In this document: piece by piece, positions 1-10,884 of the stretch
Numbering within the stretch: position 1 is the first letter of the stretch
Layout of the letters: each line of letters opens with the position of its first letter
From: Phoebastria nigripes
Taxonomy: Eukaryota; Chordata; Aves; Procellariiformes; Diomedeidae
NCBI GenBank assembly: GCA_035582835.1
Contig: JAYKAV010001300.1
Coordinates: forward strand, 419,568 to 483,567
Direction of reading: 5' to 3'
Length of the DNA: 64,000 nucleotides
Made by a program: the position numbers and the translations under genes
Notes under the pieces: generated by a model
What the model saw: only the letters and a program-made list of their open reading frames with translations
What the model was told of the DNA's origin: nothing
Databases searched by the model: none

Positions 1-945
1 GGAGGGATGCACCTGGATAGCAGGGCTGGACTAGGATGCTTAATGCATTTTCTCTGTCTGGATTTGGCTGGCTAGATGCAAGCTCTGTGGATGGGGGTAC
101 GAGAGGGATATTGAGTATGGTCCCTAGCGCAGCTTTGCCTGGTCACGCAGGGAACGCAGCAGGCCAGAGCATGCTGCTCGCTGCTGGTCTCAGCTCCTTG
201 TTGCTGTCTGCAAAGTCCTGAGATGGCTGTGAGGCGGTCAGGGAGGCGGGAGCTGTGATCTGCCCTCTCCTTTGCATCGCCCACCTCTCTCTGGGAAGTA
301 CGGTGGCCGTCATTTGCTGCAGCGGCCGTACCAGGGAAGTCCAGACTGTGCCCCTGGAAAGAAGTTGTGAAGGAGTTAGGAGTGTATGACACGTCATTTA
401 ACGTAAAAGAGCTGATTGCAGTCACCCCCCTGCGTATCAATGAAATTGTGGAGCAAAAGCCAGGGACATTCCCAAGGCAGCAAAACACCGTGTGTGACTT
501 TGCCCTCGTGCCACTTCTCGTTTTGCAGTGATGGTTCCCTATAATCAGCCGTCTGTTCTCCGCCTTGCTTTTTTCCCTTTTCCCACAACAGGAGGGCTTA
601 CTGGTCAGGGTGTGACCGGGCTACTGCCCTGCCCCAGGAGGAGGATGAGAAAAGATTTAGGTGTGACCTCCCTTCACAAGGTGTCTGTGCACTTAGGACC
701 CCCTAGGTCCTACTGGGAGATTGTGGGTTTCCAGTTCCCTGTGCTAGCCTGAGATTTTCAGAAGACCCTAAAAAACACAAGTCCTTTCCTCCTCTTCTTT
801 TTTTTCCCCCCATTGTTTTTTCCTCCCCTTCCTCATTTCTTTCATCACACCCCAGGATTGTGGCCATGTGGGAAGGGCTTGTGGGGAGACAAAGGACCCT
901 TGCAGCCCTCTGTCACCTTGCATTTCTAATGGCCTTTTCCCATAG
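1..945 (+). other. IGSF3: IGSF3 intron (5' part outside the window)
   Basis: Upstream of the 946 acceptor there is a pyrimidine-rich stretch around 785-850. No coding frame with Ig character, repeat family or RNA gene is recognised. Short frames on both strands lack any family resemblance. Confidence 0.6.
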
Positions 946-1353
946 ATAACCGCCTGCAGGTGAACCAGACCCACAAGAACATCACAGTGCTGGAGAACCA
1001 GTGGGTGACCCTGGAGTGCCTGGTCAGCAGCCGGACCAGCCCCTCGTCCCAGCTCTCGGTGGAGTGGTACGTCTGGCGGCCGGGCCACCCAGAGAAGGAG
1101 GCGGTGGCCTGGCTGAGCCGGCAGAGCATCGTGCGCTACGGGGACCTGGCGGCACTGGGTGACCTGCGGAGCCGGCTGCACCTGGAGAGCCCGTCCCCAG
1201 GTCTCTACCTCCTCTCCATCCAAAACGCCACTGTGCGGGACAGCGGGGCCTATGACTGCCGCGTGGAGGAGTGGCTCCTTGACCCCAGCGACCGCTGGTA
1301 TAAGCGGGCAGAGGACCTTTCCGGTCTCATCACCCTCACCGTCAAGCAGCCAG
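946..1353 (+). CDS. IGSF3: IGSF3 exon encoding the penultimate Ig V-type domain
   Basis: This 408-nt exon runs from the acceptor ...cccatag (AG 944-945) to the donor ccag|gtgagg (GT 1354-1355), phase 1 at both ends, adding 136 residues. The Ig fold markers are the first cysteine in VTLECLV, the core tryptophan in VEWYVW, and the [12 protein letters not shown] motif with the second cysteine and the EWI-family signature. N-glycosylation sequons NQT, NIT and NAT are visible. The exon is GC-rich compared with the flanking introns. The reading frame runs past the donor into the intron, but that extension has no Ig character and the donor is strong, so I end the exon at 1353. Confidence 0.85.
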
Positions 1354-4300
1354 GTGAGGAGGATCTCGTGCCAACAGCCTTGAGCAGCGCTCTGCTGTCT
1401 TGGACCGAATGCATGAGTCACCATTGTCTGTCATCGACAGTAGGTCCAGGCAGAGGGCAGGACTGCTGCGTTATAGACTGTGCTGATGCTTTCTTGAATG
1501 TCTTCTTGGGGGCATCCTTGCTTTTCTGGAAGGAGCATAGAGCAAGTCCTGCAAACACAGCTAGATGGGCTTGGGATTTTGTCACCACTGCATCTGCAAA
1601 TTTATTTTTTATAGCACTTTTGGCAGATTCAATAGGGATAGGCTTCCAATTTTATTCATGTTTTGATTGAGAATGAGGTGGGAGAAGCTATCTGTGCTTC
1701 CCAGGCGTGCGCCCCAGGGGCAAGGTCCTTGCATGAAAAGAGGGCAGCAGAGGAGGTCGAGACCCTTGCTGGCGTCCACTTTCTCACGCTGCTGCTCCCT
1801 GTTCTGCAGGTGAAGAAGCAGATGGGGGGTGTGCAGCTCCAAGGGTTTGTCTGTTGGTTGGGATGAGGACTCTGGCTTCTTGATGGGGCAGGAGTTGGCT
1901 ATGAGGAGCCTGCCTCTATATGGACAAGGGGGTGCTTATGGGCTTCCTGGCCACCCTCTTGCCAGTGATAGTGGTTCAGTCGGATCCTGCTGCCTAACAC
2001 CACCGTTTTGGCCATGCCCAGACACAGGGAGGCAGGCATGAGGGATCGCCGCAGGTGCTTCTTGTTCTTTCCATGATCTAGTGGGGAAAAAAGTGCTACA
2101 GATGTTCAAACCAGGGAGGAAAGTCCAGTTTGTAAGTAGAATAGAACAGAATAGAACAGAATAGAATATTTCAGTTGGAAGGGACCTACAATGATCATCT
2201 AGTCAACTGCCTGACCGCTTCAGGGCTGACCAAAAGCTGAAGCATTTTGTTAAGGGCATTGTCCAAATGCCTCTTAAACACTGACAGGCTTGGGGCATTG
2301 GCTACCTCTCTAGGAAGCCTGTTCCAGTGTTTGACCACCCTCTGCACACAGTACTCAAGGTGAGGCTGCACCAACGGTGAATACAGCAGGATGATCACCT
2401 CTTTTGACCAGCTGCCTATGCTGTGTTTGATGCACCCAGGATGCGGTTTGCCCTCTTGGCTGCCAGGGCACGCTGCTGACTCATACTGAGCCTGCTGTCA
2501 ACCAGCACCCCCAGATCCCTTTCTGCAGGGCTGCTCTCCAGCCACTCCTCTCCCGATTTATACTTGTGCCCGGCGTTACTCCGTCCTCGGTGCAGAATCT
2601 GGCATTTGGACTTGTTAAATTTCATCCTATTAATCAAAGCCCAATGCTCCAATCTATCTAGATCCCTCTGCAAGGCCTCCTGTCCCTCAAGAGAGTCAAC
2701 AGCACCTCCCAGTTTGGTATCAACAGCAAACTTGCTAATGGTGCACTCAACTCCTGCATCCAGATCTTTGATAAATATATTGAACAGAACTGGCCCTAGA
2801 ATTGAACCCTGAGGAATGTCACTGGTGACCGGTCACCAGCCAGATGTAGCCTCATTCACTACAATCCTTTGAGCCCTGCCCTTCAGCCAGTTCTTCACCC
2901 AGTGCACCATGAACCCGCTCATCCCACAGTTGGACAGTTGGAAGCATGCTGTGAGGGACAGTATCAAAAGCCTTACTAAAATCCAGAAAAACGACATCCA
3001 CCGCCTTCCGTTCATCCACTAGGTGGGTGACCTTATCATAGAAGGATATTAAATTAGTTAAACAGGACTTTCCCTTTGTAAACCCATGTTGACTGTGCCT
3101 GATGATTGCATTATTCTTTAAATGTCTTTCAATAGTACCCAGTATAATCTTCTCTATAATTTTTCCAGGAACTGAGGTTAGACTAACAGGTCTGTAGTTT
3201 CCTGGGTCTTCTCTCATGCCGTCCCTTACAATTTCAGTGTCCACAAATGGAAAGTCACTGTTCCCACACTCATTGTCCTCCAACTCAGGGGACCGGGCAG
3301 CCCAAGGTCTATCAGTATTATTAAAGACTGAGGAAAAAAAAGCATTGAATGCCTCTGCTTTTTCTTCATCCCCATTAGTCAGTTGACCATCTTCAGCAAG
3401 TATCTGTCCAATGTTTTCTTTAGACCTCCTCTAGCTATTAACATACTTAAAAAAGCCCTTCTTGTTAGCTGACACAACACTGGCCAGTTTCAACTCTAAT
3501 TGAGCTTTGGCCTTTCGTGTCTTCTCCCTGAATATACGAACCACAGCTCTGTAATCTTCCTGCAAAGCCTGACCTTGCTTCCAGAGATCATACAATTTCT
3601 TTTTCCTCTTGAGCTCCACGAGGAGTTCCCTGTTCAGCCAAGCTGCTCTTCTGCCCTGCTTGCTTGACTTACGACACAGTGGAATTGCCTGCTCCTGTGC
3701 TTCTAAAAGGTGGTTCCTAAAGACTGACCAGCACTTGTGGACTCATAAGCCCTCAAAAACAGATTCCCAGGGTACTCTGCTAAGTTTTGTCTGTTTTAAC
3801 AACAGATAAGCTGCAAGGACAATTTACCTTGGAAAATATGGATTCCCTAGTTTTTGAGGCATATGACTCAAGATTAAATGTCTGTCTTAAAGGCTGTAGG
3901 TCAAATAACAGTTACCATCCGCATTTGCTGGGTACTTTCCAGCATGTAAAGCAACCACTCTGCAAGTACTGCTGTGGTGCTTTATGCCTGTCCATTCCAG
4001 CGAGGTGTCAGCCTCATGACTCTGCAACGGAGCTGGCAAAAGGGTAAGATTCTGGAAAGGTTTTAGTGGTCATTCCTGGCAGAGAAGATTTGTACTGTGA
4101 AGGAGGAGTTCTCTCAGGGGACAGCACAGCCCTTATCTGCCAGGTCCTGACTTGGGAAACTTTGCTGGCCAAGACGGTTTGAGCAGAGAGCCCCCCAGGC
4201 AATCCCTGTACCCTGCATGCCCGCACAGTTCTAAGTGCAGCTCTTCATCCAGGCTGAGAATTGCCAGCCCTGATGGAGGGGGGAATGAACGGCAGGGGAA

Positions 4301-7300
4301 ATCCTAGAGGCTCGTTTTGAATTGCGGAAGGATGTGGAGTGGGAAGAAGAGAGGGAGTTGGGGGTGCACTAATTCAAGATACTTTTTTTCTAAAAGTGCT
4401 TTGTTGTTGTTTGTTTTTCTTTCATAGCAGCCAGTACTTAACAAAATGACTAAACTTGCTTGTGACTCATGTCTCATTAGTGAGGATCTCCATGCTCATC
4501 TTTCAGGACTATAATCATGAGCAAAGGGGGGAAAAAAACCTCTCTGCACCTTCAGACAGCAGTTCTCCTCTTTCTGCTTAAGCTGCTGAGGTGGGGGAGG
4601 CTTTGTGTTGGTTTTGACAAGCCATTTCCTTCCCTTCCTCCTTTTTACCTCAGTAGTCCCCGAAATCTCAGGACTTAACCTCATTCCTGTTTCTGCTCAG
4701 GAGTCTTCCCAGGGAAGATGCGAACTGAAAACACTCGTTTTGCCTACAGCCTGAAGAGCTCTGGCCTTAATGAAGATTTTCCTTATGGGACCATTTAAAA
4801 AGTGTCGGGCAGGTGCTATAATGAGAAGCCCCGCTGGGCACAGCGGCCCCGCAGCTGATGAGAGCTGGGGGACAGCAGCCCCCTCCTGCAGGGACACCCG
4901 GGGTCTGTGTGAGGGAGGGCTTGCCCAGCTGTCTTTGCTGGAGGAGAAAGCGCCTCTCTCTTCGGTGAGCTATCGGCTTGCCCTTCAGCTCCTGCGTCGG
5001 AAAGGGCTTTTTAATCTTTAAACGAAAGCTTAGATCTGGACTGATTGTGATCCCTGGAGTATGTGTTCCCTGGCAAGATGACTAAACCAAATGTTAATTG
5101 CTCTTGAAGTCAGCCTTTAATCAACTCATCTTGGATTCTGGCCACTCTATCTCAGTTAGGTAAAAACATCTCTTTAGCCTTGCAGCAAGGACTAGAGGAG
5201 AAAAAAGAGAGAGGGAGACTTTTGGAAGCATCCTTGCTGTGTCTGTGCTGAGGACATCTCCATGGAGGAACCTCTTACCTAAATAACTCCCCAAGTTACT
5301 GGAAAAAATGCTCTCCTATTCTGTCATACTGATTTTCAAGTCCTTTGAGCACTCTCAAGGAAATAAAAAATAAGCATGGAGTGCAATGCTCTTTGCACCA
5401 GTAGCTGGGGAGTAGTAGTACATTGCTCCTCAGCACATGCAGCAAACCTCGGTATTTCCTGACATGTTCTTGTAGAGCGTCTGGATGAGCTGCAGCAGCT
5501 TTCTCCTCTCGCACGCACGCCCGTTAGTTGGTGCGAGGGTCTGCGTGGGCAGGGTGGTAGCACAGCGCTCGCAGCCAGCTCCTGTCTGACCCTGCGCCAG
5601 GTGGTATGCGGTGAGGATGCTGCGCTGTCCTGGTTCCAGCTGGGAGAGAGTTAACTTTCCTCCCAGTAGCTGGGGAGAGGGGAGTGCTGTGTTTTGGGTT
5701 TGGTATCACAGGAGCGTTGATGGCCCATTGATGTTTTGGTTGTTGCTGGGTGGTGCTTGCACCGGGCACTTTTCGGCCTCCCATGCCCTGCCAGGTGCAT
5801 GGGAAGCTGGCGGGGGGAGCATAGCCGGGGCCGTTGACCCAGCTGGCCAATGGGGTATTCCATACCGTGTGACGTCATGCTCAGTATAAAAACTAAGGGT
5901 GTGGGGGGGCTCGGGCGTCATGGGATGGGCTCTTGCGTATTGGGCAACGCGTCGGTTGGCGGGTGGTGAGCAGTTGCGTTGTGCATCACCTGCTTTGTAT
6001 ATTTTATTATTGTTGTTATCATTGTTATTATTACTGTTCTGTTTTGTTTTATTTCAATTATTAAACTGCTTTTGTCTCAACCCGCAAGTTTTCCTACTTG
6101 TGCCCTCCCGATTCTCTCCCCCATCCTACCGGAGGAGGGGAGGGGGAGCGAGCAGCTGCATGCTGTTTAGTTGCTGGCTGGGGTTAAGCCACGACATGGG
6201 CCTGCAGGGTTGACCACAGAGGTACCTGTGGGACTTGGCAGGCTGCGTCAAGCCTTTGGGTTTTGCTTGGATTGCGCCCAGCACCGGAGTCGTGACAGTT
6301 TGCGCCGGGGCAGGGTGGCTTTGACGATAGCGTTTTGCTCAGCACTCACCTCTCCCCTTTTGTCATCTCAGATCCCACCTTGCAGGTAGACACGGCCACC
6401 GCCAACCTCACGGTACAGGAGAAGGAGTCCTTCCCGCTGGACTGCAGCATCCTGTCCCGCTCCAGCCCGGAGTCCCACTTTGCGGTGACGTGGTACAACC
6501 TGCGGGCCAAAGAGGTGGGCGGCCGCACAGGGGAGGACGAGGAGGAGGAGGAGGAGAGGGAGGCGGTGCTGAGCGTGGGTCCCGACGCCATCTTCAGCCC
6601 CGAGGCTGGTCGCTGGGAGGGCCGCCTGCGCTTCCAGAGGCTCTCGGCAGTGCTCTTCCGGCTGACGGTGCTGCAGGCTGGCGGTGCCGACACGGGCAAC
6701 TACTCGTGCCGCGTGGAGGAGTGGCTGGCGGACCCCAACGGCGTGTGGTACCGGCTGGCAGAGGAGGAGTCGGGGACAGTTGCTGTTCACGTGCAGGATG
6801 CAGGTGAGAAGAGGCGACGAGCCTCTTGGGGGCATGGCCCTGGCGTCCCCTGCGTCTTTGGTTCAACCAAGATAAAAAGGCCAAGGAGTGAGTGGGACTG
6901 GGTCTCGCCTGCACCGAGGCAAATCTGTGGTGCTGGTGCTTTTCCAGTCAGCTCGGTGGCTTGTAGCCCAGCTCTTGGCTGGGCTTGCACATCTGCACTG
7001 CACTTAGCTCTGTGCTAGGGCTGCCCATCCCACAGCACTTGGTGCCTGGTGTGTCCCAGGTCAGTGGGGCAGACATTGACCCCCACTGGGGTTTAGCCTT
7101 TCCCTTTGGGAAACACCCTGGAAGTTGGCTTATCTTTGCACAAGGGCACAGGCTGTGGCACAAAGGTCTCCTCCCAGTAACTCTTGAAGCCGTCGGATGG
7201 TCTAGAGGCCCCAGAGATAGCTGAGGTCATGACAGTTTTGTGGGCCCTTAAGGGAGATACCCTGGGGTGCTGCCTCTGTATACCACCACTGAGAGAAACG

Positions 7301-7830
7301 ATGCTTTGCAAGGCTCCCTGCTTTATAAGATATCGGAAAATCCACACCAGGGAGGACTCTCTCTAGCACTCATGAAACTCTTGGGGGGAATAAAGCCAAA
7401 ACATGCCCTGCGATAGCTTTTTTCTGCTGCTCTGTTTACCAATACCGGTATTTTTCTCAGAGCCTCACTTCCTGCATTGACAGATTAATGAGCATCTGGT
7501 CTTAATGTTTTTGAAGAAGTTTGTAGGCCATGCGTTGCAGAGGAGCTGTGAAATGTGACCATCCTGTGTCTCTTTCCAGGCTCCACCCTGCAGTCTGTCA
7601 TCTGCTCCAACGACGCCCTCTTCTACTTTGTGTTTTTCTACCCCTTCCCCATCTTCGGCATCTTGATCATCACCATCCTCCTGGTGCGGTTCAAGAGCCG
7701 AAACGCCAGCAAGAACTCGGAGGGCAAGAACGGCGTCCCCTTGCTGTGGATCAAAGAGCCTCACCTCAACTACTCTCCCACTTGCCTAGAGCCGCCGGTC
7801 CTCAGCATCCACCCGGGAACCATAGACTAA
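946..7830 (+). CDS. IGSF3: IGSF3, immunoglobulin superfamily member 3 (3' part; exons 946-1353, 6372-6803, 7580-7830)
   Basis: Type I membrane protein of the EWI subfamily (with PTGFRN, IGSF8 and CD101), whose members associate with tetraspanins at the cell surface. Three in-frame exons are seen: two V-type Ig domains, each ending in the family's EW(L) signature after the second cysteine ([12 protein letters not shown] and [12 protein letters not shown]), then a transmembrane and tail exon. All junctions are phase 1 with good AG/GT sites, as expected of Ig-domain exons. The tail ([16 protein letters not shown] ... LSIHPGTID, stop at 7828) and the Glu-rich run in the last Ig domain match human IGSF3 as I recall it; PTGFRN and IGSF8 have unrelated tails. 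The signal peptide and earlier Ig domains lie left of the window. The intron carries an antisense CR1 and a sense solo LTR. Main alternative: another EWI paralogue, which I think unlikely. Confidence 0.85.
2138..3795 (-). mobile_element. CR1 LINE, 5'-truncated, antisense to IGSF3
   Basis: The minus strand carries decayed pieces of the CR1 polyprotein: a linker segment (3619-3431), reverse-transcriptase fingers and palm including [13 protein letters not shown] and [15 protein letters not shown] (3283-2950), a piece with [12 protein letters not shown] (about 2930-2840), and the thumb region with KFNKSKCQ and [12 protein letters not shown] (2673-2416). These lie in different frames with stops between them, so the copy is dead. 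The endonuclease and 5' end are missing, which is usual for this family. The low-coordinate end (2138-2167) is a short tandem run of AGAATAGAAC-like units, which on the minus strand is the CR1 3'-end microsatellite. The 5' boundary near 3795 is approximate. Confidence 0.9.
5626..6196 (+). mobile_element. Solo LTR of an avian endogenous retrovirus, in IGSF3 intron (sense)
   Basis: The 571-bp element begins TGTCCTGGTT and ends CCACGACA. It shares a start, middle and end with the LTR at 24603-25196. Inside are a CCAAT box (5847-5851), a CRE-like TGACGTCA (5870-5877), a TATA box (5885-5892), a T-rich AT tract (about 5998-6060) and ATTAAA (6060-6065), in U3-R-U5 order on the plus strand. Five bases either side are TGCGC and TGGGC, a target duplication with one change, consistent with a class that makes 5-bp duplications (ERVL-like). 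No gag, pol or second LTR flanks it, so it is a solo LTR. Confidence 0.85.
5847..5892 (+). promoter_or_regulatory. LTR promoter core: CCAAT, CRE-like TGACGTCA and TATA box
   Basis: CCAAT at 5847, TGACGTCA at 5870 and TATAAAAA at 5885 are spaced like a polymerase II core promoter. The block from about 5855 to 5890 is nearly the same in the second LTR at 24845-24884. It points toward the last IGSF3 exons. Activity is inferred, not shown. Confidence 0.55.
6372..6803 (+). CDS. IGSF3: IGSF3 exon encoding the membrane-proximal Ig V-type domain with acidic insert
   Basis: This 432-nt exon lies between the acceptor tttgtcatctcag (AG 6370-6371) and the donor gcag|gtgaga (GT 6804-6805), phase 1 at both ends. 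It encodes an Ig V-type domain: first cysteine in PLDCSIL, tryptophan in VTWYNL, then [12 protein letters not shown] with the second cysteine. Between the C and E strands is a Glu/Asp run ([11 protein letters not shown], about 6531-6567), matching an acidic stretch I recall in human IGSF3. Sequons NLT and NYS are present. The exon begins only 175 bp downstream of a solo LTR in the same orientation. Confidence 0.87.
6804..7579 (+). other. IGSF3: IGSF3 last intron
   Basis: A 776-bp intron with donor GT 6804-6805 and acceptor AG 7578-7579 preceded by a pyrimidine stretch. No repeat, RNA gene or other coding frame is recognised. Confidence 0.8.
7580..7830 (+). CDS. IGSF3: IGSF3 last coding exon: transmembrane helix and cytoplasmic tail
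   Basis: The exon starts after the acceptor tctctttccag (AG 7578-7579), continues the phase-1 frame and ends at TAA 7828-7830. It encodes a short stalk with one cysteine ([10 protein letters not shown]), one hydrophobic helix (about [16 protein letters not shown] to TILLV) and a basic tail beginning RFKSRN. The tail is about 47 residues long and ends LSIHPGTID. The helix and tail look almost unchanged from mammalian IGSF3 as I recall it, which is the strongest single piece of identification here. The downstream sequence reads as 3' UTR. Confidence 0.9.
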
Positions 7831-9824
7831 GGAGGCAGAGGCGCCTGGGGGCATGTGCAGAGAGAGAAAGCAGAGACACAGCAGGAACGCTAAGGAACAG
7901 AGTGGGGTTTGTTGTTCTTGTTTCATTTGTTTCAGTGTCTGTGCTCCGGCGTGGTGGCTGAGCTCTGTGGAGCGCTCAGCCAGTGGGGACAGGAAGGTCC
8001 AAGGCTTTCTCCAGCGCCTATGGGAACACACCCCATCACCCCGACAGATGGAGGGTCCCTGTGCTTGCTGTACATAGCGGATGTTCCTCTCGGATTAATT
8101 TTGCTCCTGTCAGTTGCTGTCCTTCGGGCTGTTACTTTTTTGTTGTCGTTTCTTTTTCGGTCACTCCAAGAACTGTAGGCTTCCCCCACCGTCCACACAG
8201 CGAGGAGTTCCCAGGGGGCTTTTGGTACTGGGACCATCTCTTTGGAAGTAAATGTATATGTTTTCCAAAACAGACTGTGGTTTTCCTCCTCAGACTCGGT
8301 GCCACGGTGAAGAAGGTCTTTTCCCAAGGTGCGCTGAGCTAGCTCCTCCCTCTTCCAAAGCAGACAAAGCCAGGTCCACCTCCAGAGGGGGTTAGCTGGG
8401 CTATCGGGAGGTTCATCTCAAAGACTGGCTGTAGCCTCAGCATCTTCTTGCCTCCATCTTACTGTTCTCTCAGGAGGGGGCAATTCACCTTTTGGGAGCA
8501 TTCCCCCATCTTGGAGAGACTGAATATTCAGTGCACTCGCAGTCAGGACAAAAGCAATTTAGTTTGTCTCCAGGAACTGAAGGGGGGGCATGGAAGGAGG
8601 ACACCTGAAAGCCCTGACTTTGTTGGTAGCAAAGAGGGTCTTCACATGGTCCAGCTTACCAGAGTCATGCTCCTCCCTGGTGTCCATGCTGCCACCTCTG
8701 ACGAGGCGGGTCCCCTCTGTGCCCCAGTCGCCTGGGGACAGGTGGCTGGATCCAGTCTCCGAAGACTTCAACATGACCAAAGTAATGACTCTAGAAAGGG
8801 GGAAAGGGGAAGCTCCACGAGTTGGGTTCACGGCCCCTGGATTGTTCAGCCAAGGAGCCCAGCTGCAGCCACGCCACGCAGCGGGGACATGCAGTTAACC
8901 ACCATGTGTCACGAGTTTCCCTGCAGCTTGCACTAGTTCCTGGTGCGAGCTTGGACAAGGCAAGGAGCCTGCACTGCATCGGCACCCTGGGGGCTTCCCT
9001 GTCCCCTTGGGCCAAGAGAAATCTTCCCCTGCCTGTGCGTGCATCTGCCGTGTTTTGTTCCTGGGGCTTTAGGAGGAGAACCCATTCCTCTGTAAGCTCC
9101 CCCTCCTGGCAAAAAGTCACCTGCTCTTGTCATAGGCAGTTGCTGTGGCAGGAAATGCTGTTCTTTCTGTGAAAGATGTGGCTCTTGCGAACCAAACCAG
9201 GGCTCTCTCCGTGTGGGGCACCTGAGCTCCCGTACCCCGTAATGCAAAGTACCCCTGCCCTGTCCCGTGGAGGAAACCGCCTCCTCCCCCATACGCCCGA
9301 AGCGTTATGTCTGGCGGAAGAAAATGCCAAAAATGGCCTTTTGTTGTCTTCCTTGATGTCTTCCTGGCAAATCCGGCCATTTATTTTTTGCAGCATGGCT
9401 GAAGCCAACCGAGGCGGATGGGCACAGCCGCAAGCCCCCCCCCGCCTCGTGCGTGAGAGGTGCCATGCCCACAGCCGCTGTCCTCTTCAGGAGGGTTGGA
9501 CTGCTCTTTGTGAAGAGAAGGGGACCTCAGCAGATGCTCTGTAGCACTAGTCGGTTAGACCCTGATGCCTTGATGTTTCAGAGGTGGTGAGGCTTCAGGT
9601 GGCAGATCTGCACTGCACATCCTCTCTCCTGGCTGGGAGAGGACCCGCGTGGCCGCAGACTGTCCCGTGCCAGGGCATTTGAAGTCAGCCACCTCTGCTC
9701 CTCCACCAGAACGGCACTGGTTTCTTCTTCCACTGGGAAGCCCAAATTTCACTCGTCCCTCTGTGAAGTCTGCCTCCTCGAGACGTAACTGCTTACTGGC
9801 TGCAGCATATGAATAATATCACAC

Positions 9825-9845
9825 TCATATATATATATATATGTA
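9825..9845. repeat. Short (AT)n microsatellite
   Basis: A run of alternating A and T about 18-20 bases long, followed by a CACACCCACACAC stretch. Confidence 0.8.
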
Positions 9846-10476
9846 TCACACACCCACACACTTGTCTTCCCTTTCTGGATGAGGCATCTGCAAAGAGAGG
9901 AGNGGGGTGAGAAGTGAATGGAAATGAAGAACCGAGGTGCAAACAGCAGCAGCTGCAGCCAGTGGGTATTGTTTCGTAAATGTAGTATCTCCTGTACATA
10001 CTGCTCCCAGGCAGGAACTGCAACTCATTTCAGCTTTAAAGGAAAAAAGAGAAAATTAAGTCGGCGGGAGCCGTTCTTTCCTGGGAGAGCACTGTGCTGC
10101 ATCCGAGCCACGCTCCTCTTCTCCAGCCTGTCTGCCCTGGAGCAGGGCTCTGCTGGAGGGCTGTCCTGTGGCCCCGTCCCCCTGGCCGAAACAGCTCCCT
10201 TCCCAGCCCGGCGGTTCCTGCACCGAGCCCAGGCTTTCCTGGGAAGCAGCTCCCGCAGTGGTCCCTGAATGTACCTTGCCGGTGACATTTCTCCGTTGCT
10301 CTGGCAGTGTGTTGCCCAATCTCAAACTTCTCTCTGTTTTTATAAGGCAGACTCTTCCTGTAACGAGTTTTAACACGAAGCTTTTCAAACCACTCTCTCT
10401 GCTGTAACTTTCTGTAACGAACCTGAGAAGAAAGAGAGATACCCTATCCATGCATGAGGTGGAAAAATGTTTGGGA

Positions 10477-10481
<5 letters not shown>

Positions 10482-10507
<26 letters not shown>

Positions 10508-10529
10508 AAACAAAAAAACAAACAAAAAC
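10482..10529. repeat. A-rich simple repeat, A25 followed by (AAAC)-like units
   Basis: Twenty-five adenines followed by CAAACAAAAAAACAAACAAAAAC. It could be the remnant tail of a retrotransposed sequence or a simple repeat; no element body is recognised upstream. Confidence 0.75.
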
Positions 10530-10581
10530 TTTGTACTATGTTGCACTAAAACATGTTTTATACAACACACCTGAGAGCTGT

Positions 10582-10587
10582 AGTAAA
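10582..10587 (+). terminator. IGSF3: Candidate variant polyadenylation signal AGTAAA for IGSF3
   Basis: AGTAAA followed within 30 bases by TGTGTTGAAATTGTG. This is a known weaker variant signal and is chosen only because no canonical hexamer exists in this strand and region. Confidence 0.25.
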
Positions 10588-10884
10588 CTGTGTTGAAATT
10601 GTGATTCCTATCGCTGCTGGTTTTTGTCAGATTTGGGCTTTCATTATGCCTTTATGCGCACTCCCTGCATAAAGGTGTGCTGAACTCCTAAGCCCGCTCC
10701 CCCTTTTAGGCAGCCTCTCCCACCACCCCTATTCCCCGATGCATCAACTCTCCTCCTGCCCTGGTAGCACATCTCTCTCTTGCAGGGTGCAGGGTGGAGC
10801 TTGCAGGCACCTTGCACCCTCTGGCTCTTCATACTTCTCCCTCCAATCCCTTAATTCATCCCATAATAGAATATAACATTTAAC

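Larger units (their letters stand above)
1354..6371 (+). other. IGSF3: IGSF3 intron between the two Ig exons
   Basis: This 5.0-kb intron holds an antisense CR1 (about 2138-3795) and a sense solo LTR (5626-6196), listed separately. The remaining parts (1354-2137, 3796-5625, 6197-6371) show no gene, RNA gene or clear repeat. Confidence 0.75.
7831..10600 (+). other. IGSF3: Probable IGSF3 3' UTR
   Basis: The sequence after the TAA at 7828 has no conserved coding frame, although several open frames of 80-160 codons exist by chance. No AATAAA or ATTAAA is found on the plus strand from the stop to about 12 kb. A weaker AGTAAA at 10582-10587, followed by TG-rich sequence, is the best candidate signal. 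The 3' boundary is therefore uncertain. The region includes an AT-dinucleotide run near 9828 and an A-rich tract at 10482-10529. Confidence 0.45.

Noticed and set aside
1354..1670. Extension of the IGSF3 Ig frame past 1353
   Set aside because: A strong donor sits at 1354 and the extension has no Ig or membrane features.
8448..8936. Open frames on both strands in the IGSF3 3' UTR
   Set aside because: No family resemblance, and no conserved start or splice context; shadows of each other in moderately GC-rich DNA.
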